The notes under the pieces are model-generated. The model saw nothing but the letters and a program-made list of their open reading frames with translations. It ran no database searches and had not been told where the DNA came from. From an uncultured Collinsella sp. (GTDB taxonomy: Bacteria; Actinomycetota; Coriobacteriia; Coriobacteriales; Coriobacteriaceae): a stretch of 40,834 bases of DNA. The stretch spans positions 1-40,834 of the forward strand of contig CABVDE010000017.1 in assembly GCA_902496945.1 (NCBI GenBank), read 5' to 3'. Positions within the stretch are counted from its first letter, which is position 1, and each line of letters opens with the position of its first letter. Positions 16,619-24,287 of this stretch are shown here, in pieces. Position numbers and translations under genes: made by a program.

Positions 16619-16681
16619 GGGACGGGTTTTCCATCGGGTTCGGATCATGTGTGATTCCGTCGCTCGGTTGAGGCCCGTCCC
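16619..16681 (+). repeat. Inverted repeat GGGACGGG/CCCGTCCC in the pepP leader
   Basis: GGGACGGG (16619-16626) and CCCGTCCC (16674-16681) are perfect complements 47 bases apart. CGTCTTTATG follows, so it might be a weak terminator of the upstream operon or a leader structure. The 131-base gap holds no gene. Confidence 0.35.
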
Positions 16682-16713
16682 GTCTTTATGAAGACAACAA
16701 GAAAGGAATCTGC

Positions 16714-17844
16714 ATGTCTGAGTTTGCTGCCGGTCCTGCCGGTCGTATCGAGCGTGTCCGCGCCCTGATGGCCGAGCGCGGCTATGATGCCATCGTCGTG
16801 CGCGACGAGGCCAACCTTCGTTGGCTCACAGGCGTGAAGGGCGTCTTCGATTACACCTTCGAGTTCCCGCACGCCGCGTTTATTACTGCTGACCAGTGCC
16901 TGTTCCATACTGACTCGCGCTATCTCAACAGCTTTGAGGAGAACGCGCCCGCCGGCAGCCCCTGGGTCTACGACATGGACGAGGGCACCATCCCCGGCTG
17001 GGTCGCCGGCAAGATCGCTGCCAACAAGTGCCGCGTCTGCGCTGTCGAGGACGACATGCAGATCAACTTCTACCAGGGCATTCAGCGTGGCCTGGAGGAT
17101 CGCTCCGTCGCCTGCATGCTGCCGCTGATGCACGACGACATCCGCAAGATGCGCGCCGTCAAGGATGCCGAGGAGATCGAGCTCATGCGCCATGCGCAGT
17201 CGATCACCGATGCCGCCTTCCAGCATATGCTCGGCTATATTAAGCCCGGTATGACCGAGAAACAGGTTCGCAACGAACTCGAGAACTTTATGTTCGCCAA
17301 CGGCGCCGACAGCCTGGCCTTCGGCTCCATCGTGGCGAGCGGCCCCAATACCGCCAACCCGCATGCCGTGCCGAGCGACCGTGTGATCGAGAAGGGAGAC
17401 TTCGTCCTGATGGATTACGGCGCGGGCTACTGCGACTATCGCTCCGATATGACGCGTACCGTCGTGATGGGCGAGCCCACGCAGGAGCAGCTCGACCTGT
17501 ACGCGCTCGTGCGCCGCACGCACGAGGAGTGCGTTGCCGCCATCCATCCGGGCGTCGAGGGTAACGACATCTACAAGCTCTCCAAGAAGATCATCGGCGA
17601 TGCCGGCTATGGCGATTACTACAACCATGGTCTGGGCCATGGCGTCGGTATCGACATCCACGAGCTGCCCAACTTCAACCGAAGCAATAATATCATCGAG
17701 GTTGGCTCGGTTGTCACCATGGAGCCCGGCGTCTACCTGCCCGGCGTGGGCGGTGTGCGCCTTGAGGACTACGGCGTGGTCACCGAGAACGGCTACGAGC
17801 CCTTCACCAAGACCCCGCACGACCTGCACGTTATCGACTGCTAG
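16714..17844 (+). CDS. pepP: Xaa-Pro aminopeptidase/dipeptidase (M24B family)
   Basis: Cytosolic metallopeptidase that cleaves Xaa-Pro bonds. The 376-aa protein has a creatinase-like N-terminal domain (1-135) and the pita-bread M24 domain. Its five metal ligands are all visible: two Asp in LMDYGAGYCDYRSDMTRT, His in NHGLGHGVGIDIHE, Glu in TMEPGVYLPG and Glu in GVRLEDYGVV. AAAGGAA precedes the ATG. PepP beside efp is a conserved arrangement and makes sense together, since both deal with proline-containing peptides. PepQ is an equally valid family name. Confidence 0.93.
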   Translation: MSEFAAGPAGRIERVRALMAERGYDAIVVRDEANLRWLTGVKGVFDYTFEFPHAAFITADQCLFHTDSRYLNSFEENAPAGSPWVYDMDEGTIPGWVAGKIAANKCRVCAVEDDMQINFYQGIQRGLEDRSVACMLPLMHDDIRKMRAVKDAEEIELMRHAQSITDAAFQHMLGYIKPGMTEKQVRNELENFMFANGADSLAFGSIVASGPNTANPHAVPSDRVIEKGDFVLMDYGAGYCDYRSDMTRTVVMGEPTQEQLDLYALVRRTHEECVAAIHPGVEGNDIYKLSKKIIGDAGYGDYYNHGLGHGVGIDIHELPNFNRSNNIIEVGSVVTMEPGVYLPGVGGVRLEDYGVVTENGYEPFTKTPHDLHVIDC

Positions 17845-17867
17845 TCTACTTTGGTAGATAGTTTGGG

Positions 17868-17910
17868 GCGGGGCGTCCGAAATGTTTCGGGCGCCCCGCG
17901 TTCTCTTTTT
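17868..17910 (+). terminator. Strong terminator after pepP
   Basis: GCGGGGCG-T-CCGAAA (17868-17882) pairs with TTTCGG-G-CGCCCCGC (17885-17899) with one T-G pair, and TTCTCTTTTT follows. It is a typical intrinsic terminator. Confidence 0.9.
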
Positions 17911-17921
17911 ATGCGCTCGCC

Positions 17922-17947
17922 GCAGGCGGCGCCTGCAAGTGTATAAT
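17922..17947 (+). promoter_or_regulatory. efp promoter -10 with adjoining dyad
   Basis: A perfect TATAAT at 17942-17947 lies 57 bases before the efp ATG. No good -35 box is seen. At that place stands a perfect dyad, GCAGGC-GGC-GCCTGC (17922-17936), which could bind a regulator or activator. Confidence 0.5.
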
Positions 17948-18004
17948 TTCGGTCGTATGTAATTTGGACGCCCGTGCGTTCTGCCCATAACAAGAAAGGT
18001 CGCT

Positions 18005-18568
18005 ATGCCTACCATTTCTACCGCCGACTTTAAGAACGGCCTCGGTCTCCGCATTAAGGACAAGGTCTACACCATCGTCGAGTTCCAGCACGTCAAGCCG
18101 GGCAAGGGCGGTGCCTTTGTGCGCTACAAGACCCGCGACATCAAGAGCGGCCGCGTCGTCGAGAACACCTGCAACGCCGGCACCAAGTTCGAGAGCGTCA
18201 TGCTCACCACCCGTGAGTTCCAGTACCTCTACAACGACGGCTCCGACTTCATCTTCATGGACAACGAGTCCTACGAGCAGGTTCCCGTTCCCGAGGACAT
18301 GGTGGGCGAGAACTCCAAGTGGCTGCGTGAGAATGACACCTGCCAGCTGCTCTTCGCCGACGATGAGCTCATGGGCGTGACCCCGCCGATGTTCATCGAG
18401 ACCACCATCGTCCAGACCGACCCGGGCTTTAAGGGCGACACCGTCCAGGGTTCCACCAAGCCGGCCACCATCGACACCGGCGCTGTCATCCAGGTCCCCA
18501 TGTACCTCAACGAGGGCGAGGTCATCAAGGTTGACACCCGCGACGGCAAGTTCGTCTCCCGCGTCTAG
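18005..18568 (+). CDS. efp: Elongation factor P
   Basis: Binds between the P and E sites and rescues ribosomes stalled on proline runs. The 187-aa protein has the KOW-like N-domain and two OB domains. The tip loop reads KPGKGGAF with Lys34 at the position modified in other bacteria. No modification enzyme (EpmA/B, EarP, YmfI) is in the window, so it may work unmodified as reported for actinobacteria. The C-terminal signature is VDTRDGKFVSRV. AAGAAAGG precedes the ATG. It starts a new transcript after the pepP terminator and leads the asp23-nusB-xseB run. Confidence 0.97.
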   Translation: MPTISTADFKNGLGLRIKDKVYTIVEFQHVKPGKGGAFVRYKTRDIKSGRVVENTCNAGTKFESVMLTTREFQYLYNDGSDFIFMDNESYEQVPVPEDMVGENSKWLRENDTCQLLFADDELMGVTPPMFIETTIVQTDPGFKGDTVQGSTKPATIDTGAVIQVPMYLNEGEVIKVDTRDGKFVSRV

Positions 18569-18592
18569 CAACCAACTCTTCTAGGAGGACTC

Positions 18593-18955
18593 ATGCCCCA
18601 GGAAATCAAGATTGACGGCATCGGCATTTCGCCCGATGTTATGACCGCCATCGTCTCGCGCGCCGTGTCCGATGTCGAGGGCATCGCCTCCGTTGGCGTC
18701 AAGGACCTTGCCACCAACCTTGTCTCCATGATGCTCTCGTCCAAGGCTCCGGCTTCTGAGCCGGCGGTCGAGGCCGAGGTCGTCGGCGACAAGCTCGCGC
18801 TCACCGTGCGCGTCGTGGTGTTCTTTGGCTATCCGTTCAAGAAACTCGCCGAGGCCGTTCGCGCCGCCGTGGTCGCAGCCATCGATGCCCAGGTGGGCGT
18901 TGAGGTCGAGCGCGTTGACGTTTGCGTCGACGGCCTCGTTTTCCCCAAGGAGTAA
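18593..18955 (+). CDS. Asp23/Gls24 family envelope stress response protein
   Basis: A 120-aa Asp23/Gls24 (DUF322) protein. The family motif ISPDVMTAIVSRAVSDVEGIASVG is at about 12-35, followed by beta-strand and helix segments (ALTVRVVVFFGYPFKKLAEAVRAAVVAAIDAQVGVEVERVDVCVDGLVF). In staphylococci Asp23 sits at the membrane and its loss triggers cell-wall stress. Here it has no membrane segment of its own. AGGAGG lies upstream of the ATG. Placement between efp and nusB is conserved in many Gram-positive bacteria, hence probably co-transcribed. Confidence 0.9.
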   Translation: MPQEIKIDGIGISPDVMTAIVSRAVSDVEGIASVGVKDLATNLVSMMLSSKAPASEPAVEAEVVGDKLALTVRVVVFFGYPFKKLAEAVRAAVVAAIDAQVGVEVERVDVCVDGLVFPKE

Positions 18956-18958
18956 CCT

Positions 18959-19543
18959 TTGAGCCTTAAGGTTTATCGCGGGCGTACGCTTGCCCGCAGT
19001 CAGGCGCTGCAGCTGCTGTTCCAGGCCGAGGCCACGGACAGCCCGCTCGAGCGCGTCCTCGAGGGTGATTTCCTGATCTCGAAGGGTCCCCTCGACCCCT
19101 ATGCGTTGGAGCTGTGCCGCGGTGCCTACGAGCATATCGACCGTATCGACTGCGCTCTGCGCTCCGTTGCCAAGAACTGGGATCTTATGCGCATGCCCGG
19201 CGCCGACCGCAATCTGCTGCGTATCGCCGTTTACGAGATGCGTTTCCTCACCGACGAGGAGGTCTCGGACGCCATCGTGATCAACGAGGCCGTCGAGCTT
19301 GCCAAGGCCTATGGCACTGATCAGTCTGCGTCGTTCGTCAACGGCGTGCTGGGTAAGATTGCTCGCAGTGAGGAACTGCCGGGCGAGGACCTGTACCAGG
19401 AGCTGCTGGCCGAGGACCGTGCCCGCGAGGAGGCCCAGGCCGCTGAGGCTGCCGCAAAGGTTGCGGTTGCTCAGGCCGAGGCTGGCGTGCTGGCCGAGGG
19501 TGCAGACGCCACCGAGGTTGGCGTCGACTCCGTCGAGGAGTAG
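18959..19543 (+). CDS. nusB: Transcription antitermination factor NusB
   Basis: All-helical RNA-binding protein that, with NusE (S10), binds boxA of rRNA operons to prevent termination. The NusB fold covers residues 7-145: RTLARSQALQLLFQAEA at the start and DAIVINEAVELAKAYGTDQSASFVNGVLGKIA at the end, the family signature. An Ala/Glu-rich tail of about 45 residues extends it to 194 aa. The start is TTG, decided by AAGGAG (18947-18952) six bases upstream. It lies three bases after asp23 and two before xseB. Confidence 0.93.
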   Translation: MSLKVYRGRTLARSQALQLLFQAEATDSPLERVLEGDFLISKGPLDPYALELCRGAYEHIDRIDCALRSVAKNWDLMRMPGADRNLLRIAVYEMRFLTDEEVSDAIVINEAVELAKAYGTDQSASFVNGVLGKIARSEELPGEDLYQELLAEDRAREEAQAAEAAAKVAVAQAEAGVLAEGADATEVGVDSVEE

Positions 19544-19545
19544 CC

Positions 19546-19785
19546 ATGCCAGAGGGTTCTGTCCGCAACTTTGACGAGATCTCGGACCGTCTGGACCAGA
19601 TCATCGCTACCGTTCGCTCCAAGGATACGTCCCTGGAGCGTTCGCTCGATCTGTTTGACGAGGCGATTGAGCTGGGCTCCCGCGCGGTTGATATGGTCGA
19701 CAAGTTTGAGTTGACGCCGCGAGAGGCCGACAAGCTCGAGCAGGAATACGATGAGGATGCGGCAAACGAATCCCAAGATAGCTAG
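19546..19785 (+). CDS. xseB: Exodeoxyribonuclease VII small subunit
   Basis: Helical-hairpin subunit that coats the large XseA subunit of exonuclease VII. The 79-aa protein has the family pattern: FDEISDRLDQIIATVRSKDTSLERSLDLFDEAIELG, then a second helix. An acidic tail (EQEYDEDAANESQDS) ends it. GGAG is found before the ATG within the nusB end. The large subunit gene xseA usually lies directly upstream. Here nusB takes that place and no xseA is in the window, so it must be encoded elsewhere. Confidence 0.9.
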   Translation: MPEGSVRNFDEISDRLDQIIATVRSKDTSLERSLDLFDEAIELGSRAVDMVDKFELTPREADKLEQEYDEDAANESQDS

Positions 19786-19811
19786 GCCGCATCTCCGGAT
19801 ACGAATGGTTG

Positions 19812-20624
19812 ATGGCATTCATGAAACGCGTGCGTCTTGATGACGAACTGATTTCACAGGGCATCTGCGCCGATCGCGCGGATGCCCTTCGCACTCTTAT
19901 GGCCGGCTTGGTTTCGAGTGGCGGTGAGCGTTTGACCTCTCCGGGGCTCAAGGTGGCGCCGGGCCTGCCACTGCACGTTAAGGGGCGCATTCCGTACGTT
20001 GGGCGCGGCGGTCTTAAGCTCGAAGGCGCGCTTGATGCGTTCGGCATCAATCCGACGGGCCTTGCCTGTCTGGATGTGGGCTGCTCCACCGGCGGCTTTA
20101 CCGATTGCCTGCTCAAGGGCGGAGCTGCGACCGTTGTCTCGGTTGACGTGGGGCGTGCCCAGTTTGATTGGTCATTGCGTCAGGACGATCGCGTGACGCT
20201 GCATGAGCGCACCAACGTGACGCAGTTGCCCGAGCTTGGCTATGCGAGCGCCATCGACCTAGCTGTGTGCGATGTGTCGTTTACGAGTATCGCGAATATC
20301 ATCGATGCTGTGCTGGCGTGCCTGAAGCCTTCAGGCTCGTTTTGCACGCTCGTAAAGCCGCAGTTTGAGGCGCCGGCTGCGCTGGTGGGCGAGGGCGGTA
20401 TCGTGACCGACCCCGCCGTCCGTCGCGATACGCTCGTGGCGGCGATTGAGCTCTTTGCAGCCAAGGGCCTGTTCCCACTTGACGTTTGCGTGTCGCCCAT
20501 CCATGGCGCCAAGGGCAACGTCGAGTTTTTCCTGTACGGCACGAAGTTTGCTCCCGGCGAGCGCTCCGACGACGAGCTGCAATCCCAGGTATTGCCTTTG
20601 AGCGAGAAAGCTGCAATGCTATGA
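19812..20624 (+). CDS. tlyA: TlyA-family rRNA 2'-O-methyltransferase
   Basis: Methylates ribose 2'-hydroxyls in 16S and/or 23S rRNA; in mycobacteria this governs capreomycin sensitivity. Members were once called haemolysins. An S4 RNA-binding domain (about 5-62, RVRLDDELISQGICADRADALRTLMAG) is followed by an FtsJ-like domain. Its SAM loop is LDVGCSTGGFTDCLL, with VCDVSFTSI and LVKPQFE carrying catalytic Asp and Lys. Starts at 19809 (TTG), 19812 (ATG) and 19821 (ATG) are all possible; the ribosome-binding site is weak and 19812 is a compromise. The stop overlaps nadK (ATGA). Confidence 0.9.
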   Translation: MAFMKRVRLDDELISQGICADRADALRTLMAGLVSSGGERLTSPGLKVAPGLPLHVKGRIPYVGRGGLKLEGALDAFGINPTGLACLDVGCSTGGFTDCLLKGGAATVVSVDVGRAQFDWSLRQDDRVTLHERTNVTQLPELGYASAIDLAVCDVSFTSIANIIDAVLACLKPSGSFCTLVKPQFEAPAALVGEGGIVTDPAVRRDTLVAAIELFAAKGLFPLDVCVSPIHGAKGNVEFFLYGTKFAPGERSDDELQSQVLPLSEKAAML

Positions 20625-21481
20625 AGGTCTTTCTGGTTCCCAATTACTACAAACAAGAGGCGGTCGAGAGCGGCCTGATGCTCGAGCTTTGGCTTTCGCG
20701 CCAGGGCTATGAGGTCGCTTGGGCTGCCCATCAGCGCTCCAAAATTCAAAGTACGCCCGATGTGGATGACGCCGACTTGGTCATTACGCTCGGCGGCGAC
20801 GGTACGTTGCTGCGCGCCGCCCGCATTCTCAACTATCGCGAGATCCCTATCCTCGGTCTTTCCTATGGTCATCTTGGCTTTTTAACTGCTGCGAGCCCCG
20901 AGGAGCGCGACATACTGCAGGTCGTGAGCGACGCTCTGTCCGGCGAGCTGCACGTGAGCCGTCGCGCCACCATCGCCGCGGATATCGTGTCGGTGCGCGA
21001 AGACGGTACGAAGGATGTCGTGCGCACCTTCGCCCTCAACGACATGGCGCTTACGCGCGGGCCCCTGTCCGATATGGTCGAGTTCGACATCACCGTGTCG
21101 GGCCACCATATCGATCGACTGCGTGGCGACGGCGTGGTCGTGTCCACGGCGACTGGTTCTACGGGGTACGCGCTCAGTGCCGGTGGTCCCATCGTGAGCC
21201 CCGACTATACGGGTATGGTCTGCGTACCCATTGCGCCGCACACCATTCAGGCCCGTGCCTTCTTGACTTCGCCGAGTGATGTCGTCGAAATCTTTATGTC
21301 CGATGATCGCCCGAGCGTTCCGGCGATTGCTATCGATGGACAGTTTATTACCTGCGATGGCACCGTTGAGAGCGTGGCTGTGCGCCGAGGCCCCGGCGAT
21401 GTGCTGCTGCTCGACTACGGCCCCGAGAGTTTTTACAACTCGGTGAGCCGCGTGTTCTACGGAGTTCGTCATGATCGATGA
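20621..21481 (+). CDS. nadK: NAD kinase
   Basis: Phosphorylates NAD to NADP. The 286-aa protein has the diagnostic GGDGT motif (LVITLGGDGTLLRAAR, about 58-62), the conserved GHLGFLT loop and the NAD-binding stretch GDGVVVSTATGSTGYALSAGGPIV. The ATG overlaps the tlyA stop; upstream in-frame starts fall inside tlyA and are not needed. It overlaps recN by 11 bases. tlyA-nadK-recN is one of the most conserved orders in Gram-positive and actinobacterial genomes, and all three are surely co-transcribed. Confidence 0.95.
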   Translation: MKVFLVPNYYKQEAVESGLMLELWLSRQGYEVAWAAHQRSKIQSTPDVDDADLVITLGGDGTLLRAARILNYREIPILGLSYGHLGFLTAASPEERDILQVVSDALSGELHVSRRATIAADIVSVREDGTKDVVRTFALNDMALTRGPLSDMVEFDITVSGHHIDRLRGDGVVVSTATGSTGYALSAGGPIVSPDYTGMVCVPIAPHTIQARAFLTSPSDVVEIFMSDDRPSVPAIAIDGQFITCDGTVESVAVRRGPGDVLLLDYGPESFYNSVSRVFYGVRHDR

Positions 21482-23099
21482 GCTGCAGGTTTCCAACATC
21501 GCGCTCATTCGCGAGGCGACGTTGGTGCCGAGTACCGGCTTGACCGTCCTGACCGGCGAGACCGGTGCTGGCAAGACCGCGCTGCTTTCGGCGCTCAAGC
21601 TCATTTTGGGCGAGCGCGCGGATTCGTCGACGGTGCGCGAGGGAGAGGCGCTTGCCAGCGTCGAGGCACGCCTGTTTGAAGGCCCACACGACACGGAGGG
21701 CTTCACCGTGCAGCGCAGCCTTTCTGCCGAGGGCCGCAGCCGTGTAAAAATCGACGGCCGCATCGCCAGCGTGCGCGAGCTCTCGCAGCGCGTCGGCGTG
21801 ATGATGGATCTGTGCGGTCAGCACGAGCACCAGCGCTTGCTCGATCCGGCGCATCACGTTGCGATGGTCGATGCGTGGGCGGGGCGCTCTGCGCTCGAGG
21901 CGCTGGATGCGTACCGCGCCTGCTTTAAGGCATCGCGCGCTGCCGCCAAGGAGGTTCGACGTGTCGAAGAGGCCTCGCGTGCGCAGGGGAGCCGCGTCGA
22001 GGAGGCGCGCTTTGCCCTCGAGCGCATTGGCGAGGTCGACCCCAAGCCGGGCGAGTATGAGGAACTCGAGGAACTGCTGCCGCGCACCGAACATGCCGAG
22101 GTATTGGTTGCCACGGCTAACGATGCCCATGCATCGCTTGCCGCCGAAGGGGGAGCGCTCGATGCCGTGAACAGCGCCGTGGCAGAGCTTTCCCGTATGG
22201 CTACCGTCGATCGCAAGCTCGGCGACATTGCCGATGCGCTTTCGGATGCCTGTATCTCCCTTGAGGATTGCGCGAACGAGCTTCGTGCCTATCGCGATGG
22301 CGTCGCTTTCGACCCTCGCGAGCTCGCTCACATGCGCGAACGGTATTCCGACCTCAAGGGTCTGCTGCGTCAGTGGGGTCCCACCATGGACGATGTATTT
22401 GCCATGCGCGATCGCTCGCAAGAGCTGTTGTCGCTGGTCGATGATGGTGATGAGCAGATCAAGAAGGCGCACGAGGCGCTTGGCGCGGCTGAGCGCGAGC
22501 TCTTTGCTGCCGCCAAGGCACTCAAGCGTGCGCGCAATACGGCAGCCCCACGCTTCTGCCACGAGGTTGGCCGCCAAATGGCTCGCCTGGAGATGGGCGG
22601 CGCCGAGCTCGTCTGGGAGTCCCGCGATCTTCCCCGTGCTGAGTGGACGCCCGTTGGTCCTTCGAGCTACGAGCTGCTATACCGCAGCGGTACCGGTTTG
22701 ACGCCACGTCCCCTGCGTCGAATTGCGTCGGGCGGCGAGCTCAGCCGCGTCATGCTGGCAAGTAAGGTTGTCCTCGGTAACGCGGATGGTGTGGATACCC
22801 TGGTGTTTGACGAGGTCGATGCTGGTGTCGGTGGCTCCACGGCGCGTGCACTCGCGGGCGTGCTGGCAGATCTTGCCGTTACGCATCAGGTGATTGTCGT
22901 GACCCACTTGGCGCAGGTCGCCGTCATGGCCGACAAACATTATGTTGTCAGCAAGGAACCGGGCGATGTTCCGCAGACGTATTTGAACGAGGTAACCGGT
23001 GAAGCGCGTACCGCCGAGATTGCCCGCATGTTGAGCGGCGATCAGTCCGAGGCAAGCTTGGCCCACGCAAAGCAGATGCTCGAAGAAGCTCGAGGTTAG
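21471..23099 (+). CDS. recN: DNA repair protein RecN
   Basis: SMC-like ATPase that organises broken DNA ends for recombination. The 542-aa protein has Walker A TGETGAGKT (28-36) and a central coiled-coil region rich in Ala, Glu and Arg (about 150-360). The ABC signature ASGGELSRVMLA and Walker B TLVFDEVDAGVGG follow, ending in VVTHLAQVAVMADKH. GGAG lies six bases before the ATG. Length and motif order are as expected. It is the last gene of the efp-to-recN run; the next gene converges on it. Confidence 0.95.
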   Translation: MIDELQVSNIALIREATLVPSTGLTVLTGETGAGKTALLSALKLILGERADSSTVREGEALASVEARLFEGPHDTEGFTVQRSLSAEGRSRVKIDGRIASVRELSQRVGVMMDLCGQHEHQRLLDPAHHVAMVDAWAGRSALEALDAYRACFKASRAAAKEVRRVEEASRAQGSRVEEARFALERIGEVDPKPGEYEELEELLPRTEHAEVLVATANDAHASLAAEGGALDAVNSAVAELSRMATVDRKLGDIADALSDACISLEDCANELRAYRDGVAFDPRELAHMRERYSDLKGLLRQWGPTMDDVFAMRDRSQELLSLVDDGDEQIKKAHEALGAAERELFAAAKALKRARNTAAPRFCHEVGRQMARLEMGGAELVWESRDLPRAEWTPVGPSSYELLYRSGTGLTPRPLRRIASGGELSRVMLASKVVLGNADGVDTLVFDEVDAGVGGSTARALAGVLADLAVTHQVIVVTHLAQVAVMADKHYVVSKEPGDVPQTYLNEVTGEARTAEIARMLSGDQSEASLAHAKQMLEEARG

Positions 23100-23113
23100 G
23101 TCGTATCAGCGGT

Positions 23114-23150
23114 GTTGGTGGGACAAAATAGACTGTAATTTTTGTCCCAC
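23114..23150. repeat. GTGGGACAAA palindrome, copy after recN
   Basis: GTGGGACAAAA (23118-23128) pairs perfectly with TTTTGTCCCAC (23140-23150) around 11 bases. It begins 15 bases after the recN stop and lies between recN and the convergent rpiR gene. The A/T pairs are on the loop side and no T-run follows on either strand, so it is not a standard intrinsic terminator. Sixteen bases from 23114 (GTTGGTGGGACAAAAT) are identical to 34989-35004. Confidence 0.75.
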
Positions 23151-23158
23151 AACGCGTT

Positions 23159-24016
23159 TTACTCAACGACCTTATCCGGCTGGATGAGCTCCTCGTAGTA
23201 GCTGATATGTTCGCGAGCGTCTTCAATCTCGGGCAGCAGGAAGTTGTAGATAACCTCGATGATCATCGTTGCACTGATTTTAGAGAACGCAAAGTCGCCC
23301 GTCGTCAGCAGCGCTTCGTGGTTGACGGTATTAAAGGTGTAGTCTGCCAGGCGCGCGAGCGGGGATTTGCTGTCGCTGCTGATGACGACTATGGTTGCGC
23401 CGCAGTCGCGAGCCGCTTTTGCCATGCGATTCAGTCGGCGCGATTTGCCGGAGTTTGAGATAAGCACGATGACGTCACCCGGGCGCAACGTGAGCGCAAA
23501 GCCGATTGATGTCTCGCTAATGGTGCTCGCCATACAGCGCAGGCCCAGCTGTGAAAACTTAAACGTCGCATCGAGTGCGACGGCGTTGGTGTTTCCGACT
23601 GCGGCGAACTCTATAACGCCTGCATGCTTAAGGGCATGCACAACAGCCGCCAGCGTATCGTGGTCGATGCCGTCGATGGTCGCATTAAGCTCGCTCACCT
23701 TGGCAGCCAGGATGTTCTTGAGGCTCTGCTCCATATTGTCGAGCGAGACCTCGTCAGTCAGGCCCTCGTTGCGCTGGCTTTCCAAATCCCTCGCCAACGA
23801 AAACTGAAAGCTGCGGAAGCTGCCGAAGCCTAGCTTGCGGCAGAAGCGCGAAACGGTCGCCTCGGACGTGGCGGCGGCACGCGAGAGCTGAGCGGCCGTG
23901 AGGCGTGGCGCCTCGGACTGGTGCTCCAAAATATAGTCGACAATGCGCTGCTCGGACTCGCTGTATCCCTGGTGAGTACTAATGAGGGAAAGTGCGCTCT
24001 TGCTGCTTTCGGTCAT
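23159..24016 (-). CDS. MurR/RpiR family transcriptional regulator
   Basis: Sugar-phosphate-sensing regulator, 285 aa. The N-terminal helix-turn-helix (HTH_6) spans about 1-78 (TAAQLSRAAATSEATVSRFCRKLGFGSFRSFQ). A SIS domain (about 105-260) carries AVGNTNAVALDATFKFSQLG and LISNSGKSRRLNRMAKAARDCGATIVVISS, which binds phosphosugars. The start is the ATG with AGGAG five bases upstream; a longer form starting at 24064 lacks one. It is transcribed away from fruA with about 270 bases between, so it most likely controls the fructose PTS cluster and perhaps itself. That the ligand is fructose-1-phosphate is inference. Confidence 0.88.
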   Translation of the reverse strand: MTESSKSALSLISTHQGYSESEQRIVDYILEHQSEAPRLTAAQLSRAAATSEATVSRFCRKLGFGSFRSFQFSLARDLESQRNEGLTDEVSLDNMEQSLKNILAAKVSELNATIDGIDHDTLAAVVHALKHAGVIEFAAVGNTNAVALDATFKFSQLGLRCMASTISETSIGFALTLRPGDVIVLISNSGKSRRLNRMAKAARDCGATIVVISSDSKSPLARLADYTFNTVNHEALLTTGDFAFSKISATMIIEVIYNFLLPEIEDAREHISYYEELIQPDKVVE

Positions 24017-24097
24017 GGATGGCTCCTGGTTGGCACGAAAATCGAACTTGATTTGCATTGCCATAGTATACGGGCATTTTCAATTACAAGATACACC

Positions 24098-24125
24098 TTG
24101 CCGATTCAAGCGTTGATGGTAAACT
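24098..24125 (+). promoter_or_regulatory. Candidate fruA promoter
   Basis: TTGCCG (24098-24103) and TAAACT (24120-24125) are spaced 16 bases apart. The start of transcription would fall inside the operator-like dyad that follows. The leader to the fruA ATG would be about 155 bases. Confidence 0.45.
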
Positions 24126-24152
24126 TTCATTGACCGTTTACGGTCATGAAAG
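24124..24152. promoter_or_regulatory. Operator-like dyad in the rpiR-fruA interval
   Basis: CTTTCATTGACCG (24124-24136) and CGGTCATGAAAG (24141-24152) are complementary apart from one extra T, around TTTA. Its place over the likely fruA transcription start makes it a good candidate binding site for the divergent RpiR regulator. Confidence 0.6.
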
Positions 24153-24226
24153 AACCTTTCACCGGAGAATTGCGCCTTGTCTCTTCTCACGCAATCGGTG
24201 GGTTGGTATCTTTCGGGTGTGGAAAA

Positions 24227-24266
24227 ACGCGCAACGAGGCGCGTGTAGGGGAGCGCCTGCGGGCGC
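24227..24266 (+). other. Two GC-rich hairpins in the fruA leader
   Basis: ACGCGC/GCGCGT (24227-24232 with 24239-24244) and GCGCC/GGCGC (24253-24257 with 24262-24266) are perfect small stems just before the AGAAGGAGG ribosome-binding site. Neither has a T-run. They may tune mRNA stability or translation. The rest of the interval holds no gene. Confidence 0.35.
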
Positions 24267-24287
24267 AGAACTCAGAAGGAGGGACAC

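Noticed and set aside
16645..18063. 472-codon open frame on the minus strand across pepP and the efp leader
   Set aside because: Shadow of pepP. It also runs through the pepP terminator and the efp promoter, which a real gene would not.
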